Shown here: positions 25,273 to 38,286 of the stretch, one piece after another | How the letters are laid out: the number at the start of each line of letters is the position of its first letter | How positions within the stretch are numbered: the first letter of the stretch is position 1 | NCBI GenBank assembly: GCA_947179155.2 | Contig: OX359266.1 | Coordinates: forward strand, 17,129,098-17,193,097 | Origin: Hedera helix | Lineage: Eukaryota; Streptophyta; Magnoliopsida; Apiales; Araliaceae | Reading direction: 5' to 3' | DNA: 64,000 bases | Position numbers and translations under genes: made by a program | The notes under the pieces: model-generated | What the model was told of the DNA's origin: nothing | What the model saw: only the letters and a program-made list of their open reading frames with translations | Database searches by the model: none

Positions 25273-26057
25273 TTAAGCCTCTTTCATCTTATCTAATAAA
25301 GTTGGACTCGCTTCCATCTCTGTTGATTTCTCTTCCAACTCCTTCGAATTTTTCACCTCTAACTCCATTCGAGCCATTTCTTTTACTATTTTTTTCTGGT
25401 CTGTCAATACAAATAACTTCTTTCTGCTCTTTCTGCTTAGAACATCTGCTACTACATTGGCTTTGTCGAGATGATATAGAATCTCACAATTGTTATCTTT
25501 GATTAATTCTAACCATTCCCTCTGCCTCATGTTCAATTATTTTTGTGTGAAGATATACTTCAGATTTTTATAGTTTGTGAATATCTCACATTTTTTCTTA
25601 AATAAATAATGCCTCCAAATTTTAAGGACAAATACTACCGCTGCCAACTTCAAATCCTTGGTAGGGTATTCCTTCTCATAATCCTTTAATTGTCTTGATG
25701 CATACACAATGACCTTGCCGTTCTGCATAAGCACACATCCCAGTCCCTTGTGCGATGCATCACTATAGACCGTATAATCTCCCGTATCATCTGGTAAAGT
25801 TAACACATGTGCTTCACTAAGTCTCTTCTTTAACTCTTGAAAACTCTCATCGCACTTCTCCGTCCACATATACTTCACTGTCTTCCTCATCAAATTGGTT
25901 AACGGCGTTGTTATCTTCAAAAAGTCCTTGATAAATCTCCGATAATAACTTGTTAAACCTAAGAAACTCCTAATCTCTGTCGACGTCCTTAGTTGTTCCC
26001 AATTAATCACCACTTCCACTTTTGCAAGATCCACTAAAACTCTCTCCTTGTCAATAA
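25273..26057 (-). pseudogene. Element B RNase H and end of reverse transcriptase
   Basis: On the minus strand the sequence resumes after the LTR E insertion at [13 protein letters not shown], then [16 protein letters not shown] (end of the RT thumb), [17 protein letters not shown] and [10 protein letters not shown] (RNase H), and [16 protein letters not shown] of active copies reads FTNYKNLKY here, so the RNase H aspartate is lost (Asp to Asn). A stop at 25537 divides the domain. The target duplication AATAA at 26053-26057 marks the break point; the other half of RT lies at 52320-52980. Confidence 0.87.
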
Positions 26058-26610
26058 TGTGACGACCCCAAATTCGGGTTCCATAACCTTGGGTTTGGTT
26101 CTCACTGATCAATACATTACTAGTAATTAAATACATGCATTGCATTTAAACTTAGCGAAATAATACATATTGGTTCCTTACAAAAATGTTACAATACCAG
26201 GGTCTATTAATCTTAACATAAACAGTTCCTATTATAAGAAATTACAAAAGATTTATCAACAGTAAATACATATTTAAACATCTAATTAATATGCATCAGC
26301 TAACTTAAGCTCTGACTTTTCCCTTATCCTTCTTTGAGTAGTCAGGTTTATCTGAAAAATGGTTCATGATATAGTAAGAATGAACAACTAGTTTGCTCAG
26401 CAAGTTAAGAACGATCATAGAGATTTATTATATCATGAATGAATAAGAGATGTCATCGATGGTTTCAACAATAGATATAACAATTGTGAATGGAACAAGA
26501 CTCAAATTTTATTAAACAGAATATTTGAATCTTAAAATGCTGAGTGGCCACTAAGGACCCTGAACTAATGAGGGTATAATAGAGTTTCCTCTGACTCTTT
26601 TAGTAATTTT

Positions 26611-29600
26611 TTTGACGCCCCCAAATTCGGGTTCCAAATACCCGGATCCGGTCATCACGATCCAATACAAACATTCACCTCTAAACAACATACAATAACT
26701 AAATGCGGAATAATAAACATATGTTGTTCATTCAAAAGGTGTTACTAGTCCCAAGATACGATAACCTTACACAAAAGTACACAAATACCCTTAATAAAGT
26801 ACTTTAGGTTTATATTACATAACACTTAATTTAATTAACTACAAGGCTGCATCTCGAAGTCTATTACTTCATCTTTCCTTTACCCTTGTTCTTTCCCGAA
26901 ATCTTGGGTTGCACTGCAATAAGGTTTCATGATATAGCAAGAGTGAGCAACTAGTTTGCTCAACAAGTTTAAATAACAACAAGAAACATTATATCATGAA
27001 TGAAAGGGAATAGCTGAACAATTCAATAATGTGAATAAAATAAGCAGGAATAATAATTTTCTTTTAAAATTAGGATAGTCAAATAGACTATGAACTGTAA
27101 ATATTCACTGGAGTCAATAGCAGGTTGACCCAATGGTTACTACCAGAAATATGTACCCGAGGGGATCAGCCTCAGTACAATATGTGTATGCATAACATTT
27201 AATTTCCGTATTTTTGTACATAATATTAGATACAGGGTACTCCCCTATAATAAAGGGGTGTTCATAATAGTCTAAGAATCCGCATCTTCAATGATTTGGA
27301 TAGCTTTTAAAATCTTTACCATAAATGTCTAGCCGAACAATGGCTTAGACCTACTTTGAACAGTTCTTTAAACAATAGAACAATAATTAAGTACAAGTCA
27401 ATGACTGTACGGTATTAAGTGCAATAAGTGCGAATAACAACAATATCGATGTGGAATAATTGTAAAGTAATTAAACCACTCAAAGCATGCTTGGAAATAA
27501 TAGTGCCAGCTTAGATAAATAATTTGCTCAATGAAATGAGTTTAGAGATAAGGAACTTGCCTGTCTGCTCAGCTACAATAAATGTCTAGCTTTAACTAAC
27601 TGGTTTTGAAAGACCTAACATTAATACAGTTGGTCTAATAATTAGTACGACGTATTTGCACAACTATACACTTACTAAGGAACTTATTTACCACACATAA
27701 GTACTAACACATAAGTTACATTAGTCGAAATAATATTATTAACCTTATAGACCCTCAATCAAATTAGGTTAATAATTTAATAAGTTAGAAAATATTTTTC
27801 TTAAGCATTGAACACTTATTAAATCCTTAAACAACTTATTACAGCTGTTTAATTAAAGCATAATTAAATTCAATTTATTTTATTAACTCAATCTCTATTT
27901 AATTACTATTTAATCTTGATTAAATAAAACTTAATTAATTCACTCTAGTTATTATTTAAAATAAATAATAACTAATTATACTTACTTATTATTTAATAAT
28001 AATTAAATAATAAATAATTATTGATTTAATTTTAACCTTCTTTAATTTAATATTAATCAACTAATAATTAATTAATTAATTAACCTCACTTATTATTTAA
28101 TTTAAGGAAATTAAATAATAGTTTACTAATTTTAATCATCTTTAATTATTATTTAATACCCATTAAATAATAATTAATTATTTAATTAATTTTAATTATT
28201 ATTTAAGGTTAAATAATAATCCATTCATCCTTATTTATTATTTAAATTAAATAATAAATTATTATTCTAATAACTTAATTTCCATTAATCGTTATTTAAT
28301 GCTAATGAAATAATAATTAATTACTTAATTATCTTTATTTATTATTTAATGATATTTAAATAATAAATAATTAATTTATAAATTTTTATCTCTCTTTAAT
28401 TATTATTTAATAGGAATTGAATAATAATTGCTAATTTATCACCTTTATTTATTATTAACATTTTAAATAATAAATAACTAATACATTTATTTAACTTAAC
28501 CATGATTTAGCTAACTAGATTAATATTTAAAATATTTAAATATTAAACTTAATGAAAAATATCATCCCCAATATCATTTTTGTATTATTATTATTTTTGT
28601 TATAATTTTAAATTAGTTTTTAAATATTTAAATTAATTAAATTTAATCCGGATGGCATTTCTGTAAATAAGTTGAAAACTGGTTCGAGGGCAAAATGGTA
28701 ATTTCTCCAAGGAAAACACCGGAGGGCCAGTTTAGTAATTTTGCAGGGAAATATACTGTCGCGCATTGCGCGCGTTACAAAATTTACTACCCAAAACGGT
28801 GCTGTTTTGAGAAGCCGGAAACAGCTTCCGCGCGTATTGCGCGGAGTAAATTTTTACCGACGCCAAACGACGTCATTTGGCTCCGTGTCCTTTAGCCTAA
28901 TAACCTTCCGCGCATTGCGTGTAAAACCCCCTTCTTCTTTTTTTCTTTCTTCCGACAGAATGTGAACAATACCCACTTTAATTAAAATTATACCTTCAAG
29001 CAATCTTTAACTCCTCAATAAAAATCCAAAAAAAATTACCAAACACCTAATATCAATTTATAACATGAAAATTTAATTTTTCATGATTTAATATCATTTT
29101 TTTTATAAAATTTTTTACATCACATAAACTACCACAAATCATAATTTTTTGTATATAACTCCATTTTGAGTGATTCAAACTTTGTTTTTCTCATGATTTG
29201 ATATTCTATAATATTAGAACATCAAACCTAAGTTTTATAGAAATATTTTTGGTCATAAATTTCAAGACTTGATTATACACTACTAAACACATATTTTAGC
29301 ATACAAAATATACCAAAATACAAACCAAGCATATTAAAGTCAAGCATGACATAAATATTAAAACCATACATTATTAACTATATTAACATATTTATACCAA
29401 TATGATAATTTATTTAATTTAAAAATAAAAACTAGATTTAGAATAACCATTATCTTGATTTAATGGCTATCCTTCTTTTCCTTCCAAAATAGGTGGTGAA
29501 TGGCATGAACAAAACTAACTTCTCCTTCTTCCTCCTTAGTCTCTCAAATATTATGCTCTCAATAAAGCTTTTCTCAAACTCCCTCTTTTGGACTTGGAGA

Positions 29601-30484
29601 AAAATAATGAAGTGCAATATACCAATTTTAAGTATACTTGCAAAATTATTAGATACACATAATATATCTAATAAGCTAGACCATGCCCCTAGAAGATAAC
29701 TTACACAAGGAATGGCTAAATGACACATTAGGTGAAAAAAAGGAATGGTCCATGTACTTAAAAATCAAACAAGCAATCCAATATTTAATTAAATGAAAAT
29801 ACAATAAAAAAGACATCACTCACCTTCTCTTTCTTTCCTATTGTCGGCAACATGCTTTTGTCCCAAAAAAATGGTCACTTGGTCACCTTTTTAAATAAAT
29901 AATAGTTTAAACAATTTAATTTCAAGTGGGCTCAAGCTTTGAGCTTTATTTAAAATATCAATTGGGCTTTTATTAAATTGTTTGGGCTACTAGTTTACTA
30001 AATTTTAGTATTCTTCACTTGGGCTACTAATTGATCCATGTTGGGCTAATTTAATAATTTACACATTAATTATTCAATCCATGATTAAATAAATAATTAG
30101 ATTGAATAAATAATTAAATACTCTAACCCATTAATATTAAATTACTAAATGGACTAATAAATATTATTATTAATATTTCACATTATTTACATTAATTAAT
30201 AATCATATTAATTAATTTATTATATTTAATTAACTCATTATATTCAATTTAATTGAATATTTAATTAATAGGAAATTTATCCATTATTTTGATATTAAAA
30301 CTTTAAGGTTTGTTCACTAATTTAAATAACATATTAGTGACCCCCTTTAATTAATTCTAGTAATTAATCACATAATCATTTAATCACGTAATTAATTAAT
30401 CACATAAAAAGATTCAAATAATCTTGTAAAACTAACTCGTTAGAATTTAAATTAATAATGACGTGGAAATTCTAGGACATTACA
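26611..30484 (-). repeat. Element C 3' LTR (minus sense), 3,874 bp
   Basis: Plus-strand ends are TTTGACGCCCCCAAATTC (the G of TGTGAC mutated) and TAGGACATTACA. It matches 45668-49530 nearly base for base. It holds a TGAGCAACTAGTTTGCTCA hairpin at 26944, AT hairpins at 27890-28480, and a GC-rich patch at 28755-28925 with three GCGCATTGCG-type motifs and AACGACGTCATTTGG. A short frame over this patch occurs in both LTR copies but has no known product. Confidence 0.9.
27890..28480. repeat. AT hairpin array in element C 3' LTR
   Basis: Consecutive imperfect palindromes with arms of the type TTATTATTTAAT and ATTAAATAATAA, about 50-60 bp apart. It matches the array at 46960-47530 in the other LTR, so it was present when C inserted. 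Confidence 0.8.
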
Positions 30485-30502
30485 TTCTCCCCCCCTTATA
30501 AA
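30485..30502 (-). promoter_or_regulatory. Polypurine tract of element C
   Basis: The minus strand reads TTATAAGGGGGGGGAGAA immediately before TGTAATGTCC of the 3' LTR. Confidence 0.85.
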
Positions 30503-30531
30503 AATTCCGTCCTCGGAATTGTAAAATAAGG

Positions 30532-32000
30532 TTACTCAAATAAAAACGGGTAATTCGTTGTCATTTCTTCCTCTAGTTTTCACGTAGCTTCTTCAATTGC
30601 GTGATTTCTTCAAAGTACTTTGACAGAATGAATTATCTTATTCCTCAGTTTCTATTCCTTCCTATCGAGTATCTGAGTAGGAACTTCTTCATATGATAAG
30701 TCCTTCTCGACTTGAATTGGTTCATAGGAGATAACGTGCTTGTAGTCCGGTTTATATGGCCGTAACACTGACACATGAAACACGTTGTGAATGTGCTCCA
30801 GTTCAGGAGGTAATGCTACCTCGTACGCCACTTCACCGACTCGCCTCAAGATTTCAAATGGTCCTATGAACCTAGGGCTCAGCTTGCCCTTCTTACCAAA
30901 ACGGATTTTCCCCTTCCAGGGAGATACCTTCAGAAATACGAAACTGCCCACGTCGAAGTCCCGCTTTTGGCGATGCAAATCCGCGTACTTCTTTTAATGA
31001 TCTTGAGCTGCTACCAGTCGATTCCTAATAAGTTGTATTGTGTCTGCAGTCTGCTGCACCATTTCAGGTCCAAGCAGTCTTCGTTCACCAACCTCGTCCC
31101 AACACAACGGTGTTCGACATTTTCTTCCATAAAGCGCTTCGTATGGTGGCATACCGATACTAGCGTGGTAGCTGTTGTTGTAAGCGAACTCCACCAGTGG
31201 CAAATGGTCATCCCAACTGCCCTTTAGGTCCATCACGACCGCTTGGAGCATATATTCCAAGGTTTAAATCGTTCGCTCGCTCTGGCCGTCAGTTTGAGGA
31301 TGGTACGATGTGCTTAACCTCAACTGTGTACCTATCCTTGCATGCAGACTTTTCCAAAAATTTAACGTGAAGCGCGGATCTCTGTCGGACACAATCGATA
31401 CCGGCACTCCATATCATGACACTATCTCCTTCACATAGAGCTTCGCTAACTGCTCCAGATTGTACCGTATTCTGATAGGTAGAAAATGAGCTGACTTGGT
31501 CAGACGATCCACTATTACCCAGATGGCGTCCAAACCTTTATGTGTCGGTGGCAAACCCACCACAAAATCCATCATGATGTGCTCCCACTTCCACTCCGGA
31601 ATCTCTAATGGTTGAAGCAGTCCGCTCGGCCGCTTATGCTCTGCTTTAACTCGCTGGCATGTCAGACATCGGCTGACATATTCTGCCACTTCCCTCTTTA
31701 TATTCGGCCACCAAAAATATTGCCTTAAATCCTTATACATCTTCGTACTCCCGGGATGTACTGAGTACCTTGTACTGTGAGCTTCCTGAAGAATCTCTTT
31801 CCGAAGCTCCGGATCTAACGGTACCCAGACTCTCCCTTCAAACCTTAGCAACCCTGTGCTATTAATCTTGTACTTAAGCTCCTCGCCTTCAGCAAGTCGC
31901 TTCTTAATACTATCACAATCTTCTTCCTTTTCCTGAGCCTCTTTGATCTTGTCTAATAAGGTCGGGCTTGCTGTTACGGTAAATAACTTCTCGTCAGGCT
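30532..32000 (-). pseudogene. Element C integrase with chromodomain-like tail, broken
   Basis: The minus strand carries the zinc domain (HSTRYSVHPGSTKMY, then CLTC), the catalytic core with [33 protein letters not shown] and HPQTDGQSE (the D, D and E residues are kept), and GPFEIL and VKVL in the tail. Stops interrupt it at about 31411-31413, 31264-31266 (TAA where B has CAA), 30991-30993 and 30649-30651, and in the tail. The final TAA is at 30532-30534, 30 bp before the polypurine tract in element sense. It is better preserved than the integrase of B. Confidence 0.88.
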
Positions 32001-32561
32001 CCATCGGATATTTGATCTCCAACTCCAAACGTTCGAAATCTCTTACCAATTCTTCCTGATTTGTTAGCATCAGCAACTTCTCCCTGCTTTTTTGCTCAAG
32101 GCATCTATTACTACATTGGCCTTGCCCGGATGGTACAGAATCTCACAGTCCCAGTCTTTGATTAATTCTAACCATCGACGCTGCCTCATATTCAATTCCT
32201 TCTGAGTGAAGATATATTTTAGACTTTTGTGGTCTGTATATATCTCACACTTCTCGCCATTTAGGTAGTGCCTCCAAATCTTCAGAGCGAAAACTACCTC
32301 TGCTAACTCCAGGTCATGAGTCGGGTAACCCTTTTCATAATCCTTTAACTGATGTGACGCATACGCAATGACCTTACCGTGTTGCATTAGCACACAACCA
32401 AGACCCTTGTGTGACGCATCACTGTACACTACGAAACCTCCCGTGTCGTCCGGTAAAGCCAACACTGGTGCTTGACTCAACCTCTTCTTCAGCTCCATAA
32501 CACTTTTCTCGCACTTTCCTGACCAAACAAACTTCACAGTCTTTCGGGTAAGATTGGTCAA
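32001..32561 (-). pseudogene. Element C RNase H and linker to integrase
   Basis: The motifs [35 protein letters not shown] and [12 protein letters not shown] are intact in order. The end reads VVIDALSKK in place of ADALSRK, and the frame stops at about 32070. A second frame carries the linker to integrase. The coding density is continuous with RT to the right after one stop near 32562. Confidence 0.87.
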
Positions 32562-33378
32562 CGGTGATGCTATCTTTAAAAAATCCTAAATGAATCTCCG
32601 ATAATACCCCGCTAACCCTAAGAAACTCCTGATCTCAGTCGGCGTCTTCGGCTGTTCCAAATTGATAACCGCCTCCACCTTCGTTGGATCCACCGAAACA
32701 CCGTCTTTGTCGATAACATGACCTAGAAACTACACCCTTGGCAACCAAAATTCACACTTCGAAAACTTGGCGTACAACTTCTCCCTTCTCAAAGCCTCAA
32801 ATGCGATCCGTAAGTGTCCTGTATGTTCTTCCTCCCTCTTCGAGTACACCAATATGTAACTAATGAATACGACCACGAACTTGTCCAAGTACTGCTTGAA
32901 CACTCTGTTCATCATATCCATAAATGCCACTGGTGCATTCGTCAGTCCAAATGACATCACTAGAAACTCGAAATGACCATAACGAGTTCTGAATGCCGTT
33001 TTCGGGATATCCTCTTCTCTCACCTTCAGTTGATGATAACCCATCCTCAAATCTATCTTCGAAAAGTATTTCGCCCCCTTAAGTTGATCAAACAGATCAT
33101 CAATTCTGGGTAACGGATACCTGTTCTTAATGGTGACCTTGTTCAACTCTCGATAATCAATACAAAGCCTCATTGAACCATCTTTCTTCTTTACAAACAG
33201 AACCGGTGCTCCCCATGGTGACACGCTTGGTTTGATGTAACCTTTATCTAACAGTTCCTGCAGCTGAACCACCAATTCTTTCATTTCTACCGGCGCCATA
33301 TGATACGGCGCCTTCGATATCGGTGCGGTTCCCGGTACCAAATCAATAACAAACTCCACTTCTCTGTCCGGCGGTAAC
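32562..33378 (-). pseudogene. Element C reverse transcriptase, catalytic box destroyed
   Basis: The domain is complete from [14 protein letters not shown] through [44 protein letters not shown] and SFGLTNAP to GHVI and GYYRRFI. The catalytic FIDDIL box reads FISYIL (about 32875), so both aspartates are replaced. It therefore could not work even without the stops near 32730 and 32590. The right edge of this segment is the insertion site of element D, in the linker between protease and RT (the LPP codons); the rest of the frame resumes at 39416. Confidence 0.9.
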
Positions 33379-34984
33379 TAATAAAAATAAAAATAAAACA
33401 AAATCTAAACTATCTCATTTTCGTAGGAAACACGATTGTACTTAGCATGTGCAACAAGCCTTTAAACCCCAAGGTTAACCCAAATGGACGAGTTGTGTCT
33501 CGTGAGGGTTTGCAGTGAATATACCCACACAATTCAAAATAAAATAAAAATCTTTTTGAGTTTAACCAATTTTGAAATCGAAAGAAAACTTCTAAGTATT
33601 CATGGGCATTACACATAAATAAGATCAAATTCAAAATCACACTTTCACCTTATCAAAAATACTCTATCTTCATTCTAGACACCATCCTTCATAAAATTAA
33701 TTCTATGTGATGCATGCATGTGTATATGTAACTCTTAGTAGGGACTTTGACCGTGAAAGTCAAGCAAACTCAATTTTTTCTTTTTCTATTTTTATCATAA
33801 TTGACTAGTGCAATGCCTATTTTTCTTAGGCTTTTCAGAGTTACCCATGTAACGAGCGTTTGACCAATGACTCTCAAACTAGTTGGTTTTAGGGCACTAG
33901 GTGTAAAGACACCCCTAAGGGTTTATTAACTCGAACAACAAAGGCCACAAAAATCAGACCAGTCAAACTGCTTATATCCATCATACTTTTCAGCTTGATT
34001 TTTCTTTTATGTAATGGATATTGAAGCAGTATTTATTATTTTTCAACTATTTATTCTTTTCTTTTTTGACAACAAGTGCGTTTTACACTCCATCTCGCTG
34101 ATTCATTTTTTTTTTTTTTTTACAACGAGTGCGTTTTACGCTTTATCTCGCTGCATTATTATTTTCCTTTCTAATTTTTTTCCTTGAAATTACTTGACTC
34201 ATAGTTTATACCCCACAACTAAGAATTAGTGCGAACGTGAAGTGCAAAAATGCGTATGAATTTTAATTTTATTCAAGATGGCATTCCAAACTAAGACTTT
34301 GTATCATATCAAAGGTTCAAGCATTCTAAATCTTTTAATCCTACTCAAAGTTTTTTACTCCACAGACACTTATTAGAATTAATCCAATTCATAAAAAGTC
34401 AAACAAATTTTTAAAATTTTTCATTTTTGTTTAATGTAAAAAGAATTAGTTTCCTAAAAAAAATAAAAAAATACATAAAAAAAAATGTTAAATTCCCCCC
34501 ATACCTAAATCATGCATTGTCCTCAATGTATGCAAATGAATAATAGAGAACAAAGAAATAAAAGAATTGTACCTCGTATGATGGGGTATAATGCTGCAAG
34601 AAAATATGGCGAGAAAGAAAACAAATGCACATATCTACAAATTTTATAAATCCTAGAATGCATATGATAGTAAAAGAGTGATGCAAAAAGGCAAGTGCGT
34701 GTGAACTTGTCATGATTTTCAGGTGGTCTAAAAAATTGAAAATAATCAAAATTTTCATTATAGTTATGCTTAGAATCGACCTCAAGAAAATTCTCACTTA
34801 CATTTTCAAATTATGAAACGATTGGTTTATTTTCACATTCAAATTTTGTTGATTCGTGTGTAGTAGACCTCAACAACTCATTAACCTTATCTAAATATTC
34901 AGACTCATCCCAATTTTGATCAAGGTGATTTAAGAAAAAGTCAATTGGATCATCCAAAATCATAAGTTTATTTTCATGCATTTC
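33379..34984 (-). other. Element D 3' non-coding region
   Basis: This holds no clear gene, only a few short frames (such as 34510-34797) at the tail of the gag-pro region. A purine tract, GTATGGGGGGAATTT on the minus strand, lies near 34490-34505, after the conserved CATTGAGGACAATGCATG. About 110 bp around 33425-33535 match 59880-59990 of element G at roughly 80%. A motif, GAGTGCGTTTTACRCT, occurs twice near 34075 and 34130. Confidence 0.6.
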
Positions 34985-35612
34985 TTAGGTCATAGACAAC
35001 TCTTGGATCATGTTTACTTTCATGGGTTGGTCAGAATAATCACTAGGTTCCTTTCCCACATTAAACACATTTAAGTCAATTGTCATGTTCCCAAATGTCA
35101 ATTTCATTAGTCCATTCCTACAATTGATTAACGCATTAGAAGTTGCTAGAAATGGTCTACCTAAAATGACAGGAATTTGACCGTTGGGGTTGGCAACAGG
35201 TTGGGTTTCAAGAACAACAAAATCGACAGGGAACACAAAATCGCCAATCTTAATGAGTACATCTTATTCCCTTTGGCACTTTGATAGAACGGTCAGCTAG
35301 CTGGAGTGTGACTCTTGTCTTTTTCAACTCCCTTAAGCGCAAGGTTTGGTACACAGAAAATGGTAGAAGGTTAACACTCGCTCCTAAATCAAGCAAAGCT
35401 TTTTCAATTAAGGTGTCTCCTATGATGCATGAAATAGTAGGACAACCGGGATCTTTATACTTCACAGGGACTTGGCATGACAGGATAGAACTAACATGGG
35501 CTGTTAGAAAAGCTTTCTTAGGAACATGAGTGGTTCTTTTGTGTGTGCACAAATCTTTTAGACATTTAGCATATGAGGGGATTTGTTGAATAACATCTAG
35601 AAGAGGAATATT
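34985..35612 (-). pseudogene. Element D aspartic protease, frameshifted
   Basis: The minus strand encodes ALLDLGASVNLLPFSVYQ (active-site region, DLGAS), LQLADRSIKVPKG, then after a frameshift near 35255 FPVDFVVLE, VILGRPFLATSNALINC and LTFGNMTIDLNVF. This is the protease arrangement of Athila-type Ty3/gypsy elements. After it the frame degenerates and no reverse transcriptase follows, where a full Athila element would continue. A stop at about 35613-35615 separates it from gag. Confidence 0.85.
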
Positions 35613-35615
35613 AAT

Positions 35616-37313
35616 TTACACTTGTTTGAACACTTCTAGAATTTTGTTTAACTGAGCTGACTGCTTGTTTGAAATTAGTCTTTGGGGGAATGGGGCTTTT
35701 GGTTTAAAGACTTTTTCATTTGACTCAGAAGATGTGGTTTGATCATTCTTTGACAGTTGATTGGTCGATGGGCCTATTAACTCGGAGTTTGTGGGCTTTT
35801 TAGGATGGGCTGATTTTGAAGATGGATTATTAGATTCATCAATTAAATTTTTCTCTTCTTCATTATCAATGCCAGCATGATTGTTAAAATGATTTTCAAA
35901 CCTTAAAGAGATTATAGAATTCACATGATTGACTTGATTTTGGTTGTTTTCAAGTGAATTAGCATGATAAGGTTTTTGATTAGGGATTGGAAATTTCGGG
36001 TTGGTCTCGGGTTGGCTAGGAAACTTTCCCTTCTCTCTTTCACTAACTATAGTGGCCAATTGACTCATTTGAAACTCTAACCGAGATATGGCTTGGTTAC
36101 TGTTTTGCATGAAATTAGTTTGAGAGTTCATTAAAGTTTCCTGAGATTTCATTAAAGATTCCATGCTTTTCTCTAAATTGCTAAGTCTCTTTTTACTTTC
36201 ATTAGGGAAACCTGGTGGACATTGAGTTGCTGAATTTGAATTTTGGTACGGACCAAGATTCGACTTTTGATAGGGTTGAAAAGTTTGATTTAAAGATTGG
36301 TTGACCTGATTTGAAGAGTTATTTGGGTAGGGTCCTTGGTTCTATGCAAAATTAGGATGATTTCTCCAACCTGGATTATAAGTGAGTGCAAACGGGTCAT
36401 TCCTAGGTCTTTGAGATATTGTATAGACTTGATTAAAATCTTCAAGTTGGTTTACATGTGATGTATCCTTAGTTTCTAAAGCTTCAAGTCTTTTAAGTAC
36501 ACTCGTCAACTTAGCTTCGGTAGCAATTGAATTGTCAATTGTATGAACACCTCGAAATGAGCTAGATTTATCGGTCTTTCGGGTGGTTTCCCATTGCATG
36601 GTTTTTTCTGCTAAGTCTTCTAAAAACTCCCAAGCCCTTTCCTCGTCATTTTTAAAAAAATCTCCTTGACACATTGACTCTAACATCGTTTTAGTGGGAA
36701 AATCTAAACCTTCGTAGGCAATTTGACACAATCTCCATTTTTCAATTCCATGGTGTGGACACTGGGATAACAAATTTTTAAATCTATCAAAATATTTCCA
36801 AAATGACTCATTTTCAAGTTGGTAAAATTGATAAATTGCAGTCCTAATCTCGGATGTTTTGTTATTTGAAAAATATTTGTTTAGAAATGTGACAACAAAT
36901 CCATCCCAGGTTGTTATGGAATTATTTGCTAGGCTATATAAGCACTTTTTAGTATTGTCTTTTAAAGCAAATGTGATAAATCTTAGCCTAATCGAGTCTT
37001 CAGACAATTGTTGAATTTTCATTAAAGCACAGACTTCCTCAAATTCCCGAATGAATAAATATGGATCTTCTATTCCAGTAAACCTAGGTAACATATTTAT
37101 AAAGTGCGGTTTTAGTTCAAAATTATTACCATTTACTGGTGGTAGACTGATGCATGAAGGGTGGGCAGAACGAGAAGGATAACATCGGTCCCTTAAAGAA
37201 ACAGTTTGTGCAACTTCCATGTTTTTAGAAGTGAGGTCTTTTAATGTGAAATCTGAAAAATCAATTCTTCTCACTAACCGAGATGTTTTATCCCTAACCC
37301 ACACTTTTTGCAT
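35616..37313 (-). pseudogene. gag: Element D gag, one stop codon
   Basis: The gag core (retrotransposon gag domain) covers about 37200-36500: FELKPHFINMLPRFTGIED, EFEEVCALM, RLRFITFALKD, WDGFVVTFLNKYF and the end CQGDFF. After a single TAG at about 36339-36341, probably from TGG, the same frame goes on with an Asn/Gln-rich linker and a short coiled segment (ESLMKSQETLMNSQTNFM). This matches Athila gag layout, which has no zinc knuckle in this part. The ATG at 37313 gives a reasonable start after a 950-bp leader. One lesion over 1.7 kb makes this the best preserved coding frame in the window. Confidence 0.85.
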
Positions 37314-38259
37314 ATACTACTTAGCAGATGAGCACGTAAACAAATAAGCACACAAAAAACGAATAAGGAAAATAAAAAATAAAAAAAAATTAAAATTAAA
37401 ATAAAATAAACACTACTTCTAAGGTCAACCTAAATAAAATCTAGACAGCTCCTAACTGTTTCAAGTTACTCTTTAAGGTCCACCAAATGCAAAATTAATC
37501 ACACCGCTAGCCAGATAAATGTAAGAACGACGGGAGTCTCTCCGTGGGTACGGTGACTAATTAAATAACCGCGCGTCCTTTAGGCGTTTACCTTTTGAAT
37601 CACTTGCCTAGACACCAGTAATATGATTAATTAGGAATTTAGACTTCTCTCAGAATTCCTTGTCCTAATTGAGCTCGAGAGTCTGAGGGGCCAACGTCTA
37701 CTTGATTTTATTAAGTCGGTTATGCAAAGTTAGGTTGTTTGTGGGCCAATGAAGGGTGATGAAATCCCCACCTTATCTTGTTATGGTTTGTGCCCTTAAA
37801 GTCAAATTAAAAATAAGAATAAACAAATAAAATAAAAACTGTAAACAAATAAAATGTTTTAAAACTATGTGAATTATGAAAGAATGAGAAATTTGACGTA
37901 CCTCAATCCTCCAGCAATCACCACAGTTTATATTTAACAAAAATAAAATAAAATAAAAATAAAAACCTAAGCAGGATGTGCTCTACGTGAGTGAATGTAT
38001 GAATGCGGAAATTAGTTTTTAAACTAAAAAAATTAAACTAAACTACTATATTTTTTTTGTTTTTTTTTTCTTCTATTTTATATTAAAAAAAATAAGAAAA
38101 ATTATGGAGATACAAAGTACTAAGAAAGCGCAGCAATAAAATATCTATGTTTTTGCTCCTTTGATCCGCTTCGATAATCCTGAAAAATAAAAAAAAATAT
38201 TAGTGGTAAAAACTAATTCGAAGAAATAAGAAAATTAAGGAATAAGAAATTAAATCTAG

Positions 38260-38277
38260 TCCCCGGCAACGGCGCCA
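38260..38277 (-). promoter_or_regulatory. Primer binding site of element D (Asp tRNA type)
   Basis: The minus strand reads TGGCGCCGTTGCCGGGGA, the standard primer site of Athila/Tat-branch elements. It lies 9 bp after the end of the LTR. Confidence 0.85.
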
Positions 38278-38286
38278 AAAACTTGA

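Noticed and set aside
28695..28895. Frames over the GC-rich patch of the C LTRs (also 47746-47946) as genes
   Set aside because: They lie in a probable promoter region of an LTR, are duplicated with the LTR and match no known protein.
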